Positions 24,857 to 33,178 of a stretch of 64,000 nt of DNA are shown here, in pieces. Made by a program: the position numbers and the translations under genes. Below the pieces are notes generated by a model. That model did not search any database, had not been told where the DNA came from, and saw only the letters and a program-made list of their open reading frames with translations. The DNA lies in assembly GCA_934487205.1 (NCBI GenBank), contig CAKSRS010000001.1, positions 1-64,000 on the forward strand, in the 5' to 3' direction. Within the stretch, counting starts at the first letter, position 1; the number at the start of each line of letters is the position of its first letter. The DNA comes from an uncultured Clostridia bacterium. Lineage in GTDB: Bacteria > Bacillota > Clostridia > UBA1381.

Positions 24857-25495
24857 ATGCTGATTTTAACAATTCGGACTTTGTTTTTATATCTTTTGGT
24901 CGTCGCGTCCATGCGGGTTATGGGCAAGCGCCAGATAGGCGAAATGCAGCCGTCGGAATTAGTGGTTGCGATAATGATTTCCGACCTTGCGTCGGTGCCG
25001 ATGCAGTCGATTGACATACCGCTGCTTTCGGGCATAGTTCCCGTTCTGACGCTGCTCGTGGGCGAAGTCACAATGTCATTCATCTGCTTAAAAAGCCGAC
25101 GCGCGCGGCGGTATATCACGGGCGAGCCGAGCATCGTCGTATACAAAGGGCACGTGAACGAGGGCGAGCTGGAACGGCTGCGTTTCAACTTAAACGACCT
25201 GTTGGAGCAGCTGCGCATTGCCGGGTATGCCGATATATCGGAAGTGCAGGCAGCTGTTTTGGAAACCAACGGACAGCTGAGTGTTCTGCAAAAAACGAAA
25301 AACGGATTGACGGAACTGCCGTACCTGTTGGTGGCGGACGGCGAGCTGAACAAAAACGAGCTTGCGCGTTCGGGCAGAAACGAAAAATGGCTTGAGACCA
25401 AGCTCGGCAGCAACTTCAGCGACATCTTTTTGGCAATGCTGAATGACGACGGAACGCTGTATATCCAAAAGAAGGGAGAAAAAGACCAAAAATGA
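24857..25495 (+). CDS. DUF421 family membrane protein (YetF/YcaP-like)
   Basis: A 212-residue protein. The N-terminal part has three membrane helices and the family motif ASMRVMGKRQIGEMQPSELVV (residues ~18-38). The soluble DUF421 domain follows with EPSIVVYKG and LRFNLNDLLEQLRIAGYADISEVQAAVLETNGQLSVL. YetF-like proteins are implicated in spore or membrane functions but have no settled activity. A TTG at 24845 would put the ribosome binding site adjacent, so ATG 24857 is preferred, with AAAGGA twelve bases ahead. It overlaps the DUF4363 gene by four bases. Confidence 0.9.
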   Translation: MLILTIRTLFLYLLVVASMRVMGKRQIGEMQPSELVVAIMISDLASVPMQSIDIPLLSGIVPVLTLLVGEVTMSFICLKSRRARRYITGEPSIVVYKGHVNEGELERLRFNLNDLLEQLRIAGYADISEVQAAVLETNGQLSVLQKTKNGLTELPYLLVADGELNKNELARSGRNEKWLETKLGSNFSDIFLAMLNDDGTLYIQKKGEKDQK

Positions 25496-25872
25496 AAAGT
25501 TTTATAAGCGCCATGGTAATCGCCGCATTTTTGGTGTGCGGCGGAATTGCCTTTAACATAGGGATAGACCGCGTATCGGGGAATTTTATTTCCGCGTGCG
25601 ACGAAATCAGCGCCGCAGCGGACGCGGGCGATTTTGATACGGCTCTTACGGAAATTTCCGATTTGTCCGACAGCATCAGCCGCCGAAAAACCTTCCTTTT
25701 ATCCACGATAAATCACGAAGTTATTGACGAAATCGAAGTATGCGTATCGGAACTCTACGGCTATGCGCAAAACAGCAACAAAACCGAAACCGAAGTCCGC
25801 TGCCTGCGCCTTAAGCATCTTTTAAAGCATCTTCCGGAAAACTACAGCGTCAATGCACAAAATATTCTGTAA
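25492..25872 (+). CDS. DUF4363 family protein
   Basis: A 126-residue protein with one N-terminal membrane helix (MKSFISAMVIAAFLVCGGIAF) and a helical extracytoplasmic part (residues ~30-110) with DFDTALTEISDLSDSISRRK. This is the DUF4363 pattern, which regularly sits directly after DUF421 genes in Clostridia. Function unknown, presumably tied to the DUF421 protein. The ATG overlaps the upstream stop (ATGA). Confidence 0.82.
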   Translation: MKSFISAMVIAAFLVCGGIAFNIGIDRVSGNFISACDEISAAADAGDFDTALTEISDLSDSISRRKTFLLSTINHEVIDEIEVCVSELYGYAQNSNKTETEVRCLRLKHLLKHLPENYSVNAQNIL

Positions 25873-25877
25873 AACTC

Positions 25878-25906
25878 TTGCAAATACGGCGGAAGTATAA
25901 TATAAT
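25878..25906 (+). promoter_or_regulatory. purB promoter
   Basis: TTGCAA (25878-25883), 17-bp spacer, perfect TATAAT (25901-25906), 33 bp before the purB ATG. No guanine riboswitch or PurBox pair was seen. Confidence 0.75.
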
Positions 25907-25938
25907 TAGTGTAGTAACTTACGGAAAGGATATGAACA

Positions 25939-27369
25939 ATGAATAACACATATGAATCACCGCTCAATTCACGCTATGCGTCAAAGGAGATGCAGTACCT
26001 GTTTTCGCCCGACAAAAAATTTACCACATGGCGAAAACTATGGATTGCCCTTGCCGAAAGCGAAAAGGAGCTTGGACTTGACATAACCGACAAGCAGATA
26101 GCCGAAATGAAGGCACACGCCGAGGACATCAACTATGACGTTGCAAAAGCGCGCGAAAAGGAAGTGCGCCACGACGTCATGAGCCACGTGTACGCGTTCG
26201 GCGTGCAATGCCCTGAGGCAAAGCCGATAATCCACCTGGGCGCGACAAGCTGCTACGTAGGCGACAACACCGACATAATCATCATGACCGAGGCAATGCG
26301 CCTTATACATAAAAAACTCGTGAACGTAATATGCGAGCTTTCAAAATTCGCCGACAACCATAAATCGCTGCCGACGCTTGCCTTCACACATTTTCAGCCC
26401 GCACAGCCGACAACCGTCGGCAAAAGAGCGACTCTCTGGCTGCAGGATTTGCTGATGGACTTGGAAAATGCCAAACATCAGCTTTCCAAGGCGAAACTGC
26501 TCGGCTCAAAGGGTACGACCGGCACACAGGCAAGCTTTTTGGAACTTTTCGACGGCGACCACGAAAAGTGCAAGCTTTTGGACAAAAAGATTGCCGAAAA
26601 AATGGGGTACAAATCATGCTTTTCCGTCAGCGGACAAACATATCCGCGCAAGCTGGACTACGAAATGCTCAGCGTGCTTTCCGGAATTGCGCAGAGTGCG
26701 TACAAATTTTCAAACGATATCCGCCTTTTGCAGCACCTAAAGCAGATCGAAGAACCGTTTGAAAAATCGCAGATAGGCTCATCGGCAATGGCGTACAAGC
26801 GCAATCCCATGCGCTCGGAGCGCATAGGCTCGCTCGCGCGGTACGTAATAGTCGACGCGCTCAATCCCGCGATAACCGCATCGACACAATGGTTCGAGCG
26901 CACACTTGACGACTCGGCAAACAAGCGCATCAGCATACCCGAGGCATTTCTCGCAACCGACGCCATACTCAGCCTGTACATTAACGTTGTGGACGGACTT
27001 GTCGTTTATCCGAAAGTTATCCGGCAGCAGTTCATGCGCGAAATTCCGTTCATGGCGACGGAAAATATCATGATGGACGCCGTAAAACGCGGCGGCGACC
27101 GCCAGGAACTGCACGAGAAAATCCGCCGCTATTCCATGGAGGCGGGCAAGCGCGTAAAGGTTGAGGGACTCGAAAACAATCTGCTTGAACTTATCGCCGC
27201 CGACCCGTCCTTCGACACCGACATGGACAGTCTGAAAAAACTGTTGAAACCGGAAAACTACGTCGGCAGAAGCTGTGAACAGGTTACCGACTTCATAAAT
27301 GAGGACGTTAAACCCGTTCTTGAGAAAAACGCCGCAGAACTCGGCGTTTCAATCGAGATAAACGTGTAA
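25939..27369 (+). CDS. purB: Adenylosuccinate lyase
   Basis: A 476-residue fumarase/aspartase-superfamily lyase that acts twice in purine synthesis: SAICAR to AICAR and adenylosuccinate to AMP, each releasing fumarate. The signature loop GSSAMAYKRNPMRSERI (near residues 281-297) includes the catalytic serine region, and other conserved stretches are HLGATSCYVGDNTD and TFTHFQPAQPTTVGKR. Length matches the longer, eukaryote-like form also seen in Clostridia. Cytosolic. GGAAAGGA precedes the ATG. It is transcribed alone, with a hairpin downstream. Confidence 0.97.
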   Translation: MNNTYESPLNSRYASKEMQYLFSPDKKFTTWRKLWIALAESEKELGLDITDKQIAEMKAHAEDINYDVAKAREKEVRHDVMSHVYAFGVQCPEAKPIIHLGATSCYVGDNTDIIIMTEAMRLIHKKLVNVICELSKFADNHKSLPTLAFTHFQPAQPTTVGKRATLWLQDLLMDLENAKHQLSKAKLLGSKGTTGTQASFLELFDGDHEKCKLLDKKIAEKMGYKSCFSVSGQTYPRKLDYEMLSVLSGIAQSAYKFSNDIRLLQHLKQIEEPFEKSQIGSSAMAYKRNPMRSERIGSLARYVIVDALNPAITASTQWFERTLDDSANKRISIPEAFLATDAILSLYINVVDGLVVYPKVIRQQFMREIPFMATENIMMDAVKRGGDRQELHEKIRRYSMEAGKRVKVEGLENNLLELIAADPSFDTDMDSLKKLLKPENYVGRSCEQVTDFINEDVKPVLEKNAAELGVSIEINV

Positions 27370-27376
27370 AAAATCC

Positions 27377-27432
27377 CCACACCAAAAGGAGCTGCGGCAA
27401 AATACTGTTTTGTCACGGCTCCTTCGTGGTGG
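27377..27432 (+). terminator. Hairpin after purB
   Basis: AAGGAGC (27386-27392) pairs with GCTCCTT (27418-27424), flanked by a partly complementary CCACACC/GTGGTGG. It lacks a clear U-tract, so its terminator role is uncertain. Confidence 0.5.
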
Positions 27433-27480
27433 TATATATGATAAAAGGGTAAATGATAGTACGCGTCGTAGCACGCATAC

Positions 27481-27502
27481 GCATACTATATTATAAGTAT
27501 GC
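27481..27502. repeat. Short inverted repeat upstream of the ABC transporter
   Basis: GCATACT (27481-27487) faces AGTATGC (27496-27502) around an 8-nt AT-rich centre, about 57 bp upstream of the transporter promoter. It could be an operator; 27434-27558 otherwise shows nothing. Confidence 0.4.
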
Positions 27503-27558
27503 CGAAAATTGCGGCAAATTATACGGAAGATTGTGCCGAAAAATTTTTTTTAAAAGTA

Positions 27559-27587
27559 TTGACAAATCGGATTTTTGGGTATATAAT
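27559..27587 (+). promoter_or_regulatory. Promoter of the TrpXYZ-like ABC transporter
   Basis: Perfect TTGACA (27559-27564), 17-bp spacer, perfect TATAAT (27582-27587). Expected start near 27594, giving a leader of about 120 nt. Confidence 0.88.
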
Positions 27588-27593
27588 GTGTTA

Positions 27594-27672
27594 CAGAATA
27601 GATTAGATGAGAATAGTTAACGAATATTATTTGTGTATTTTGTCTCGGAACTAATCTGTTCTGAGATTTTTT
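27594..27672 (+). promoter_or_regulatory. Transcription attenuator-like leader
   Basis: Two mutually exclusive helices can form. A terminator hairpin pairs 27643-27651 with 27658-27666 (nine pairs, one wobble) and is followed by six T residues. An alternative 13-bp helix pairs 27594-27606, at the very 5' end of the transcript, with 27651-27663 and destroys the terminator. Between them a 15-codon frame starts at ATG 27607 and stops at TAA 27652, inside the terminator loop; it has two consecutive Tyr codons. It has no clear ribosome binding site, so a leader-peptide mechanism is only one option. I saw no T-box motif. Confidence 0.6.
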
Positions 27673-27715
27673 AATTTAGAGCAGCACAAGTGTGCGGAAT
27701 AGGAGAGATGAGAAT

Positions 27716-28699
27716 ATGAAGAGATTAGCATTGGTATTGGCAGGAATTATGACCGTCGGAGCGTTGACAGCATGCGGCAGTACGGACGGCGGCACGAAAA
27801 AGGAATCATACAAAGTCGGCGTTGTTCAGCTTGCCGACCACCCATCGCTTGACAATTGCCGCAAAGGCTTTGTTCAGGGACTTGCGTCGGAAGGATTCAC
27901 CGACGGCGATAACATAACCATTGACGAAAAGAGCGCGGCGGGCGATATGTCGACAAACTCACAAATCGCGCCAACGTTTGCATCGGGCGGATATGACCTT
28001 GTATGCGGCATTGCGACGCCGTCGGCACAGGCACTTTACGCGGCTTGCCATGATAAGGGCATACCGGTAATCTTCAACGCTGTGTCCGACCCAATTGCGG
28101 CACAGCTTGCAAAAAGCGCAGCCGAGCCGCTTGACGGAATTACCGGCGTAAGCGACAGCCTTCCGGTTGTAGACCAGCTTAAGCTGATAAGAAATATGAT
28201 GCCGGACGCAAAGAAAATCGGTATCATTTATACTACAAGCGAAGCAAATTCAGTAAGTACAATCGAAACGTACAAGACGGAAGCGCCGAATTACGGCTTT
28301 GAAATCGAAACAATCGGCATAGGCGCCGAGGCGGAAGTTGCACAGGCGGCAGACGTACTTCTCGGCAAGGTCGACTGCATCTCGAACATGACCGATAACA
28401 CCGTTGTTTCGGCATTGGGCGTAGTTTTGGACAAAGCGAATGCGAAAAATATCCCGGTATTCGGCTCGGAAGAAGAACAGGTTAAAAACGGCTGTATCGC
28501 GTCTGCCGGACTTGACTATATAGAACTCGGCAAACTGGCGGGAATTATGGCGGCAAAGGTATTAAAGGGTGAGTCGGTATCGTCCATACCGTACGAAACT
28601 TTAAAGGAATCGAAAATAACAGTCAACAAAACCGTATGCAACAAGCTCGGAATTACTGCCCCGGCAGATGTTCTGGAAAGTGCAACAACGGTTGAATAA
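27716..28699 (+). CDS. ABC transporter substrate-binding lipoprotein (TrpX-like, PF04392)
   Basis: A 327-residue lipoprotein of the ABC_sub_bind (DUF534) family: signal peptide with lipobox LTAC (Cys about residue 20), then VGVVQLADHPSLDNCRKGFVQGL, which opens the periplasmic-binding-type fold, and later VDCISNMTDNTVVSAL and GLDYIELGKLAGIMAAKVL. Members next to this permease type have been proposed to bind aromatic amino acids (TrpX) or other small molecules. ATG 27716 follows AGGAGAG; a GTG at 27692 is less likely. First gene of a three-gene ABC operon; expression is probably controlled by the attenuator upstream. Confidence 0.9.
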   Translation: MKRLALVLAGIMTVGALTACGSTDGGTKKESYKVGVVQLADHPSLDNCRKGFVQGLASEGFTDGDNITIDEKSAAGDMSTNSQIAPTFASGGYDLVCGIATPSAQALYAACHDKGIPVIFNAVSDPIAAQLAKSAAEPLDGITGVSDSLPVVDQLKLIRNMMPDAKKIGIIYTTSEANSVSTIETYKTEAPNYGFEIETIGIGAEAEVAQAADVLLGKVDCISNMTDNTVVSALGVVLDKANAKNIPVFGSEEEQVKNGCIASAGLDYIELGKLAGIMAAKVLKGESVSSIPYETLKESKITVNKTVCNKLGITAPADVLESATTVE

Positions 28700-28708
28700 A
28701 AAAATTAC

Positions 28709-28731
28709 GGGGTTGATGTCACGTCAACCCC
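28709..28731 (+). promoter_or_regulatory. Intercistronic hairpin between binding protein and permease
   Basis: GGGGTTGA pairs with TCAACCCC, with no full U-tract after it (AATTCTTT). Such hairpins after a binding-protein gene commonly stabilise its mRNA, giving more binding protein than permease. Confidence 0.6.
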
Positions 28732-28756
28732 AATTCTTTAGGAAGGTTAAAATCTT

Positions 28757-29638
28757 ATGTCAGGTATTATAATCGGAATTTTGGAACAGGGATTTATATA
28801 CGGAATTATGGCTTTGGGAATTTACATAAGCTATAAAATTCTGGACTTCCCGGATTTAACGGTAGACGGAACATTTCCGCTGGGCGCGGCTGTCAGCACG
28901 GCGCTTGTGACGGCGGGCGTAAATCCGTGGCTGTGCCTTTTGGCGGCAACGGCGGCGGGTGTTATTGCCGGCTGCATTACCGGTATTCTGCACGTCAAAT
29001 TTAAAATCAAGGATTTGCTTTCGGGTATTCTTGTAATGACAGGTCTGTACTCGATTAACTACAGAATTGTCGGCTCGCCGAATGAGTTTCTCATGGCCAA
29101 ACCCACAATTTTCGACGCAGTAAAGAGCGAAAATCCCGTTTTCAACTACAGATACCTGATTATTTTGTTTGTCATTGCGGTTGTGGTTAAAATTTTGCTT
29201 GATTTGTACCTTAAAACAAAGTCGGGATTTCTGCTCAAAAGTGTGGGCGATAACGAAGGTCTTGTCGTAACGCTTGCACAGAACCCGGGCAAAATCAAAA
29301 TCATCGGTCTTGCAATCGCGAATGGACTTGTCGGACTTTCCGGCGCGCTTTACTGTCAGCGTGCAATGCAGTTCGATATTTCCTCGGGAACGGGTACCAT
29401 GGTTATGGGTCTTGCGGCGGTTATTATCGGAACGACCGTCTTTAAACGCCTTAAATTCATGAAGGTTACCACCGGCGTAATTCTCGGCATGATTATATAT
29501 AAAGCATGTATCACGATTGCGCTGTCCTCGGGACTTCAGTCGTCCGACACGAAAATGGTGGTAACGGTGCTGTTCCTCGCGACAATGATTTTGAACGACG
29601 TTATGAACAGGAGCAAGGAGGGGCGCGCAAATGCTTAA
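28757..29638 (+). CDS. ABC transporter permease (TrpY-like, BPD_transp_2)
   Basis: A 293-residue permease of the branched-chain amino acid/ribose-like type, with about eight hydrophobic segments and the family patterns YISYKILDFPDLTVDGTFPLGAAV near residue 22 and VGDNEGLVVTLAQNPGKIKIIGLAIANGLVGLSGALYCQ near 180 (the ATPase-contact loop). It works with the lipoprotein upstream and the ATPase downstream. GGAAGG precedes the ATG. It overlaps the ATPase gene by eight bases. Confidence 0.92.
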   Translation: MSGIIIGILEQGFIYGIMALGIYISYKILDFPDLTVDGTFPLGAAVSTALVTAGVNPWLCLLAATAAGVIAGCITGILHVKFKIKDLLSGILVMTGLYSINYRIVGSPNEFLMAKPTIFDAVKSENPVFNYRYLIILFVIAVVVKILLDLYLKTKSGFLLKSVGDNEGLVVTLAQNPGKIKIIGLAIANGLVGLSGALYCQRAMQFDISSGTGTMVMGLAAVIIGTTVFKRLKFMKVTTGVILGMIIYKACITIALSSGLQSSDTKMVVTVLFLATMILNDVMNRSKEGRANA

Positions 29639-30404
29639 ACTTGAACACATATACAAAAAATTCAACAAAGGCACGATTGACGAAAAAACTCTCTTTGAAG
29701 ATTTCAATCTGCAGGTTGACGGCGGCGAATTTGTAGCCGTGGTCGGCAGTAACGGTTCCGGTAAAACGACGACGCTGAACATAGTTTCGGGCGATATCAA
29801 GCCGGACAGCGGCAGCGTTATTCTGGACGGCGCAGACATTACCAAACAGAAGAATTATCAGCGTGCGGCAAAGATTGCGCGTGTATTCCAAAATCCGTCT
29901 ATGGGAACGAGTCCGTCCATGACGATAATGGAAAATATGTCGATTGCCGACAACAAAGGGCATGGCTATGGACTGACAAAGGGGTTGAATACAAAACGCC
30001 GCGATTTTTACCGCAGTCAGCTGGAACTTTTGGGAATGGGACTGGAAAACCGCATGGAAACGCTTGCGGGAACGCTGTCGGGCGGACAGCGCCAAGCGCT
30101 TGCGCTCATTATGGCGACCATGCAGACGCCGACGCTGCTCTTACTTGACGAGCACACCGCCGCTCTCGACCCGAAATCCAGCGATATTGTTATGTCGCTG
30201 ACCGACAAAGTTGTAAAGGAAAAAGGCATAACCACGCTCATGGTAACGCACAATCTGCGGCACGCCGTTTCCTACGGCACGCGCACGATTATGATGCATG
30301 AAGGCGGAATTGTTCTTGATATTAAGGGCGAGGAGCGCAAAAATCAAACTATCGACGATTATCTGAAAATCTTTAACGAAATATCAATCGAATGTGGTAA
30401 TTGA
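29631..30404 (+). CDS. ABC transporter ATP-binding protein (TrpZ-like)
   Basis: A 257-residue ATPase. Walker A GSNGSGKTT is near residues 39-47, the signature LSGGQRQALAL near 145 and Walker B LLLLDEHTAALD near 168, with the switch His in MVTHNL. It powers the permease encoded just before it, whose end it overlaps. A GGAGG lies inside the end of the permease gene, ahead of the ATG. The operon ends at a terminator hairpin at 30486-30521. Confidence 0.95.
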   Translation: MLKLEHIYKKFNKGTIDEKTLFEDFNLQVDGGEFVAVVGSNGSGKTTTLNIVSGDIKPDSGSVILDGADITKQKNYQRAAKIARVFQNPSMGTSPSMTIMENMSIADNKGHGYGLTKGLNTKRRDFYRSQLELLGMGLENRMETLAGTLSGGQRQALALIMATMQTPTLLLLDEHTAALDPKSSDIVMSLTDKVVKEKGITTLMVTHNLRHAVSYGTRTIMMHEGGIVLDIKGEERKNQTIDDYLKIFNEISIECGN

Positions 30405-30485
30405 CGAGTGTCTCATAGTGAACCGCCCCTCAAAAATCAGGCCAAAAATCAGGAGATTGGTTCAAATTACGTGGTTTTCTTATAC

Positions 30486-30521
30486 AAAAAGCGGAGTAAA
30501 CTAAATTTACTCCGCTTTTTT
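30486..30521 (+). terminator. Bidirectional terminator after the ABC operon
   Basis: A perfect 15-bp stem (30486-30500 with 30506-30520), a 5-nt loop, then T residues; on the minus strand it is flanked by TTTTTGTATA. It separates the ABC operon from the convergent small lipoprotein gene. 30405-30485 holds nothing else. Confidence 0.9.
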
Positions 30522-30550
30522 ACATTGTGTAATATTTCCGCCGAAATCGC

Positions 30551-30805
30551 TTACTGTTTCTTTGTGTTGCTGTTCATGCTGTCCGCCGCCTTGTTCACGG
30601 CGTTTCCGGCATCGTTCAGCGTATCGCCGACAGCCTTCTCTGTGTCGGAAACGGCATTGCCGATATCGTCGCCGACGTTTGTTCCGTTGGTTGCCGCCGG
30701 TGACGGTGAGGGTGATTTATCAACATTATTATTATTGTTGTTTCCGCATGACGCAAGTGCCATTGCCATAAGGCTTGCCGCAAGGATAATTTTTGTTTTA
30801 TTCAT
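30551..30805 (-). CDS. Small low-complexity lipoprotein
   Basis: An 84-residue protein with a lipoprotein signal (MNKTKIILAASLMAMALASC, Cys at about 20), a run of six asparagines, a Ser/Pro repeat and a helical amphipathic tail with NAVSDTEKAVGDTLNDAGNAV. That tail recalls small stress-type lipoproteins but no family is assigned. ATG 30805 is chosen because GAAAGGAAG precedes it and the signal peptide begins there. Not part of the BMC operon, which ends 130 bases away on the same strand after its own last gene. Confidence 0.72.
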   Translation of the reverse strand: MNKTKIILAASLMAMALASCGNNNNNNVDKSPSPSPAATNGTNVGDDIGNAVSDTEKAVGDTLNDAGNAVNKAADSMNSNTKKQ

Positions 30806-30971
30806 TATAATCTTCCTTTCTGTTTCATAGACTACCATTATTATTTACCGTCAGATTATAATTTATAACATTTTTGATAATTTTTTTTAAATATCATAGC
30901 ATGCCCGCGCCGTCGGAGCATTAAAAAAGAGCGGTCTGCCGAAAATAAATCGGCACCGCCCGTTTTTTCTC

Positions 30972-31517
30972 TTAAAGCACCGCTTCCCAAAGTTCGGGGT
31001 GCGGGTTTGCGATAACTTCGGTATTGATTAGTACGCCTTCCTCCGCCGCAAGACGCGCGCCCGCCTCGACAGCCGCTTTAACGTCCGCAACTTCACCCGT
31101 CATGGAAACAAAGCATTTGCCACCCATGCCGCGCGCCACGCGCACTTCGATAAGCGAAATGTTCGCCGCCTTTACCGCCGCGTCCGCCGCGATAATTGCG
31201 CTTGCCGCCGTGAAGGTTTCCACAATTCCCAACGCCTTGCGCACCGCGGTATCCGCCGTGCCGCACATTGCCTCGAAAACTTTATCTCCGAGATTTCCTA
31301 TCACAAATTTATCAATAAGCGCATCCTCGCTGACCATAGTCGCCCTGTCGACCGCCGCCTGAATTGACGACAGCGAACCGCCGACAATCGTTACAAACTT
31401 ACCGGGACATACCGAACCCGATTGAATAAGGCTTACGCCCGCGCTTTTCAGCATTTCGTCGGTGACTTTAACGCCCTTTGAAATATTTTTAACTTCTACA
31501 AGACCTATTGCGTTCAT
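30972..31517 (-). CDS. BMC-T shell protein (PduT-like)
   Basis: A 181-residue protein with two tandem BMC domains (about 1-90 and 95-181), so it forms a trimer that takes the place of a hexamer in the shell facet. The first domain carries SGSVCPGKFVTIVGG; Cys37 matches the cysteine that binds a [4Fe-4S] cluster at the pore of PduT. The second has KALGIVETFTAASAIIAADAAVKAA. It would serve as an electron conduit across the shell, fitting the PduS-like protein encoded just upstream. It is the last gene of the BMC operon. Confidence 0.93.
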   Translation of the reverse strand: MNAIGLVEVKNISKGVKVTDEMLKSAGVSLIQSGSVCPGKFVTIVGGSLSSIQAAVDRATMVSEDALIDKFVIGNLGDKVFEAMCGTADTAVRKALGIVETFTAASAIIAADAAVKAANISLIEVRVARGMGGKCFVSMTGEVADVKAAVEAGARLAAEEGVLINTEVIANPHPELWEAVL

Positions 31518-31526
31518 GCTTTATCT

Positions 31527-32861
31527 CTACCTTTCGATTACAACACACTTATCGGTAATTTCCTTAACCGTTCCGTCTATGCTCGCGTGCATGGTTGTTC
31601 CGAGAGCCGATTTATCGGTGACCGCGATTACGTCGCCAACCTTCACCTTAGCGCCGACCTTCACCGTCGGTGCCGCCGGTTTGCCCACATGCTGCGAAAG
31701 CGGTATATATACACATTTCGGTTCAAAAATATCGTTATCGCGGAACACCTGCTCCTTGACATACTTGCGTATTCCCAATCGGTCGATTAATACCTCCGAC
31801 GGAACAAGTCTGCCGGCGCGTTCCTTACGCACCTCCTGCGGTGCGGCGTTGTTCGTGCGGCGGAATCCCTGGCGCGACAATTCGCGCTTTACCGCCGTTG
31901 AAATCGCCTGCGGATTTAACATCTGCTGACATGCAACAGCCGTACATATTCCGCAGCCGCAACACAGCGCAGATTGCGTAAAGTTGTTTACATTCTGCAC
32001 TTCCCCGTGTGATGCCGCGCGGATTGTTTTATCCACGCGCAGATTATATCCCAAAAGATACCGCGGACACATATCGCTGCACATATGACAGTTACAGCAT
32101 GCCGCCGACGCCCGTTTAAGCGTCATGGACATCGGCATTCTCTTGCGCTGAATTACCTGATGCGTCTCGGGAAATACCAAAAGCCCCTTAGTTGTTTTTG
32201 TGATAACATCATTTTCCAAGTCCACAAGCTTGCCCATCATCGGACCGCCGTTGATTACCGCCATGCCGTCCAAATCGTTATAACCGCAATCTTTAAACAG
32301 CTCGCTGATTTTCATGCCGACGGGCACGCGCACGATTATATCATTCGGCACAGCGCCGCCTATAAGCACATATTTCTGCGTAACATTCTGATGGCGCACC
32401 ATCATATTATGTATGTTATACACCGTTTCGGCATTGATTACCATAACGCCTACCGACACGGGTATGCTGCCCTCGGGAATAATTTTGCCGGTCGTTTCAT
32501 ATACGAGCACAACCTCATCGCCCGCGGGATAAATATCGGGAATTTCACGAATTTTTATGTTCGTTCCTTCAATTTCCCTGCAGATTTTTTCATCAAGCAA
32601 AGGAATATTTTTGCCCTTTATTCCGATTAAAACTTCTTCCGCACCCAAAATTTCCGCCAAGTCTTTAAGCGTATCCACAAGCGCGCGAAAGTGCTTTTTT
32701 AAAATGTGATGGTCGACCGCCATAAGCGGCTCACATTCCGCTGCATTTACGACAATCTGCTTTATGTCCTTTGACAGCTTTTTATGCGTAGGAAAACCTG
32801 CACCGCCCGCGCCGACGATACCTGCGTCAAACACGAGTTTCTGAAGTTCTTCAAACGTCAT
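31527..32861 (-). CDS. PduS/RnfC-like flavo-iron-sulfur protein of the BMC
   Basis: A 444-residue protein resembling PduS (cobalamin reductase) and RnfC. The N-terminal GAGGAGFPTHKKL motif (about 17-29) binds FMN/NADH, and a SLBB-like domain follows (INAETVYNIHNM). Two ferredoxin-type clusters are seen: CCNCHMCSDMCP near 256 and CCGCGICTAVAC near 300. The C terminus is a biotinyl-like domain with GVGDVIAVTDKSALGTTMHASIDGTV features. In BMCs it can move electrons from NADH to the shell's Fe-S pore or recycle cofactors; in B12-free loci its acceptor is unknown. It sits nine bases from the BMC-T gene. Confidence 0.93.
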   Translation of the reverse strand: MTFEELQKLVFDAGIVGAGGAGFPTHKKLSKDIKQIVVNAAECEPLMAVDHHILKKHFRALVDTLKDLAEILGAEEVLIGIKGKNIPLLDEKICREIEGTNIKIREIPDIYPAGDEVVLVYETTGKIIPEGSIPVSVGVMVINAETVYNIHNMMVRHQNVTQKYVLIGGAVPNDIIVRVPVGMKISELFKDCGYNDLDGMAVINGGPMMGKLVDLENDVITKTTKGLLVFPETHQVIQRKRMPMSMTLKRASAACCNCHMCSDMCPRYLLGYNLRVDKTIRAASHGEVQNVNNFTQSALCCGCGICTAVACQQMLNPQAISTAVKRELSRQGFRRTNNAAPQEVRKERAGRLVPSEVLIDRLGIRKYVKEQVFRDNDIFEPKCVYIPLSQHVGKPAAPTVKVGAKVKVGDVIAVTDKSALGTTMHASIDGTVKEITDKCVVIER

Positions 32862-32876
32862 GTATATTCCTCCCGA

Positions 32877-33134
32877 TTACTGGTTTTTATCCACAATTCC
32901 TACGATTGCTGCGTCCACAGGTGCGTCCTGTCTGTCCAGCGCAAGTCTCGCGCCGCTGCCCGTTGCAATCAAAACTTCTTCTCCGATACCGGCGCCGACT
33001 CCGTCAACCGCAATCATGTGATTTCCCGTTGGCTTGCCGTTCTCGATTGTTTCGACTATCATGAATTTATAGCCTACAAGCTTATCATTTTTTACCGTGG
33101 AAACAATGCTCCCCTTGATTTTCGCCAATATCAT
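32877..33134 (-). CDS. BMC-P shell vertex protein (EutN/CcmL family)
   Basis: An 85-residue EutN/CcmL protein, forming pentamers that cap the shell vertices. Patterns: MILAKIKGSIVSTVKNDKL, GVGAGIGEEVLIATGSGAR and PVDAAIVGIVD at the end. Only one BMC-P is present in the operon, which is enough for a closed shell. A ribosome binding site AGGAGAA lies ahead of the ATG. Confidence 0.95.
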   Translation of the reverse strand: MILAKIKGSIVSTVKNDKLVGYKFMIVETIENGKPTGNHMIAVDGVGAGIGEEVLIATGSGARLALDRQDAPVDAAIVGIVDKNQ

Positions 33135-33178
33135 AGTTTTTCTCCTAAAATTTATATAAATAATTCTAATTTTCGAAA

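Noticed and set aside
27594..27716. T-box leader upstream of the TrpX-like gene
   Set aside because: The leader is too short and lacks the conserved T-box sequence; only the terminator/antiterminator design is shared.
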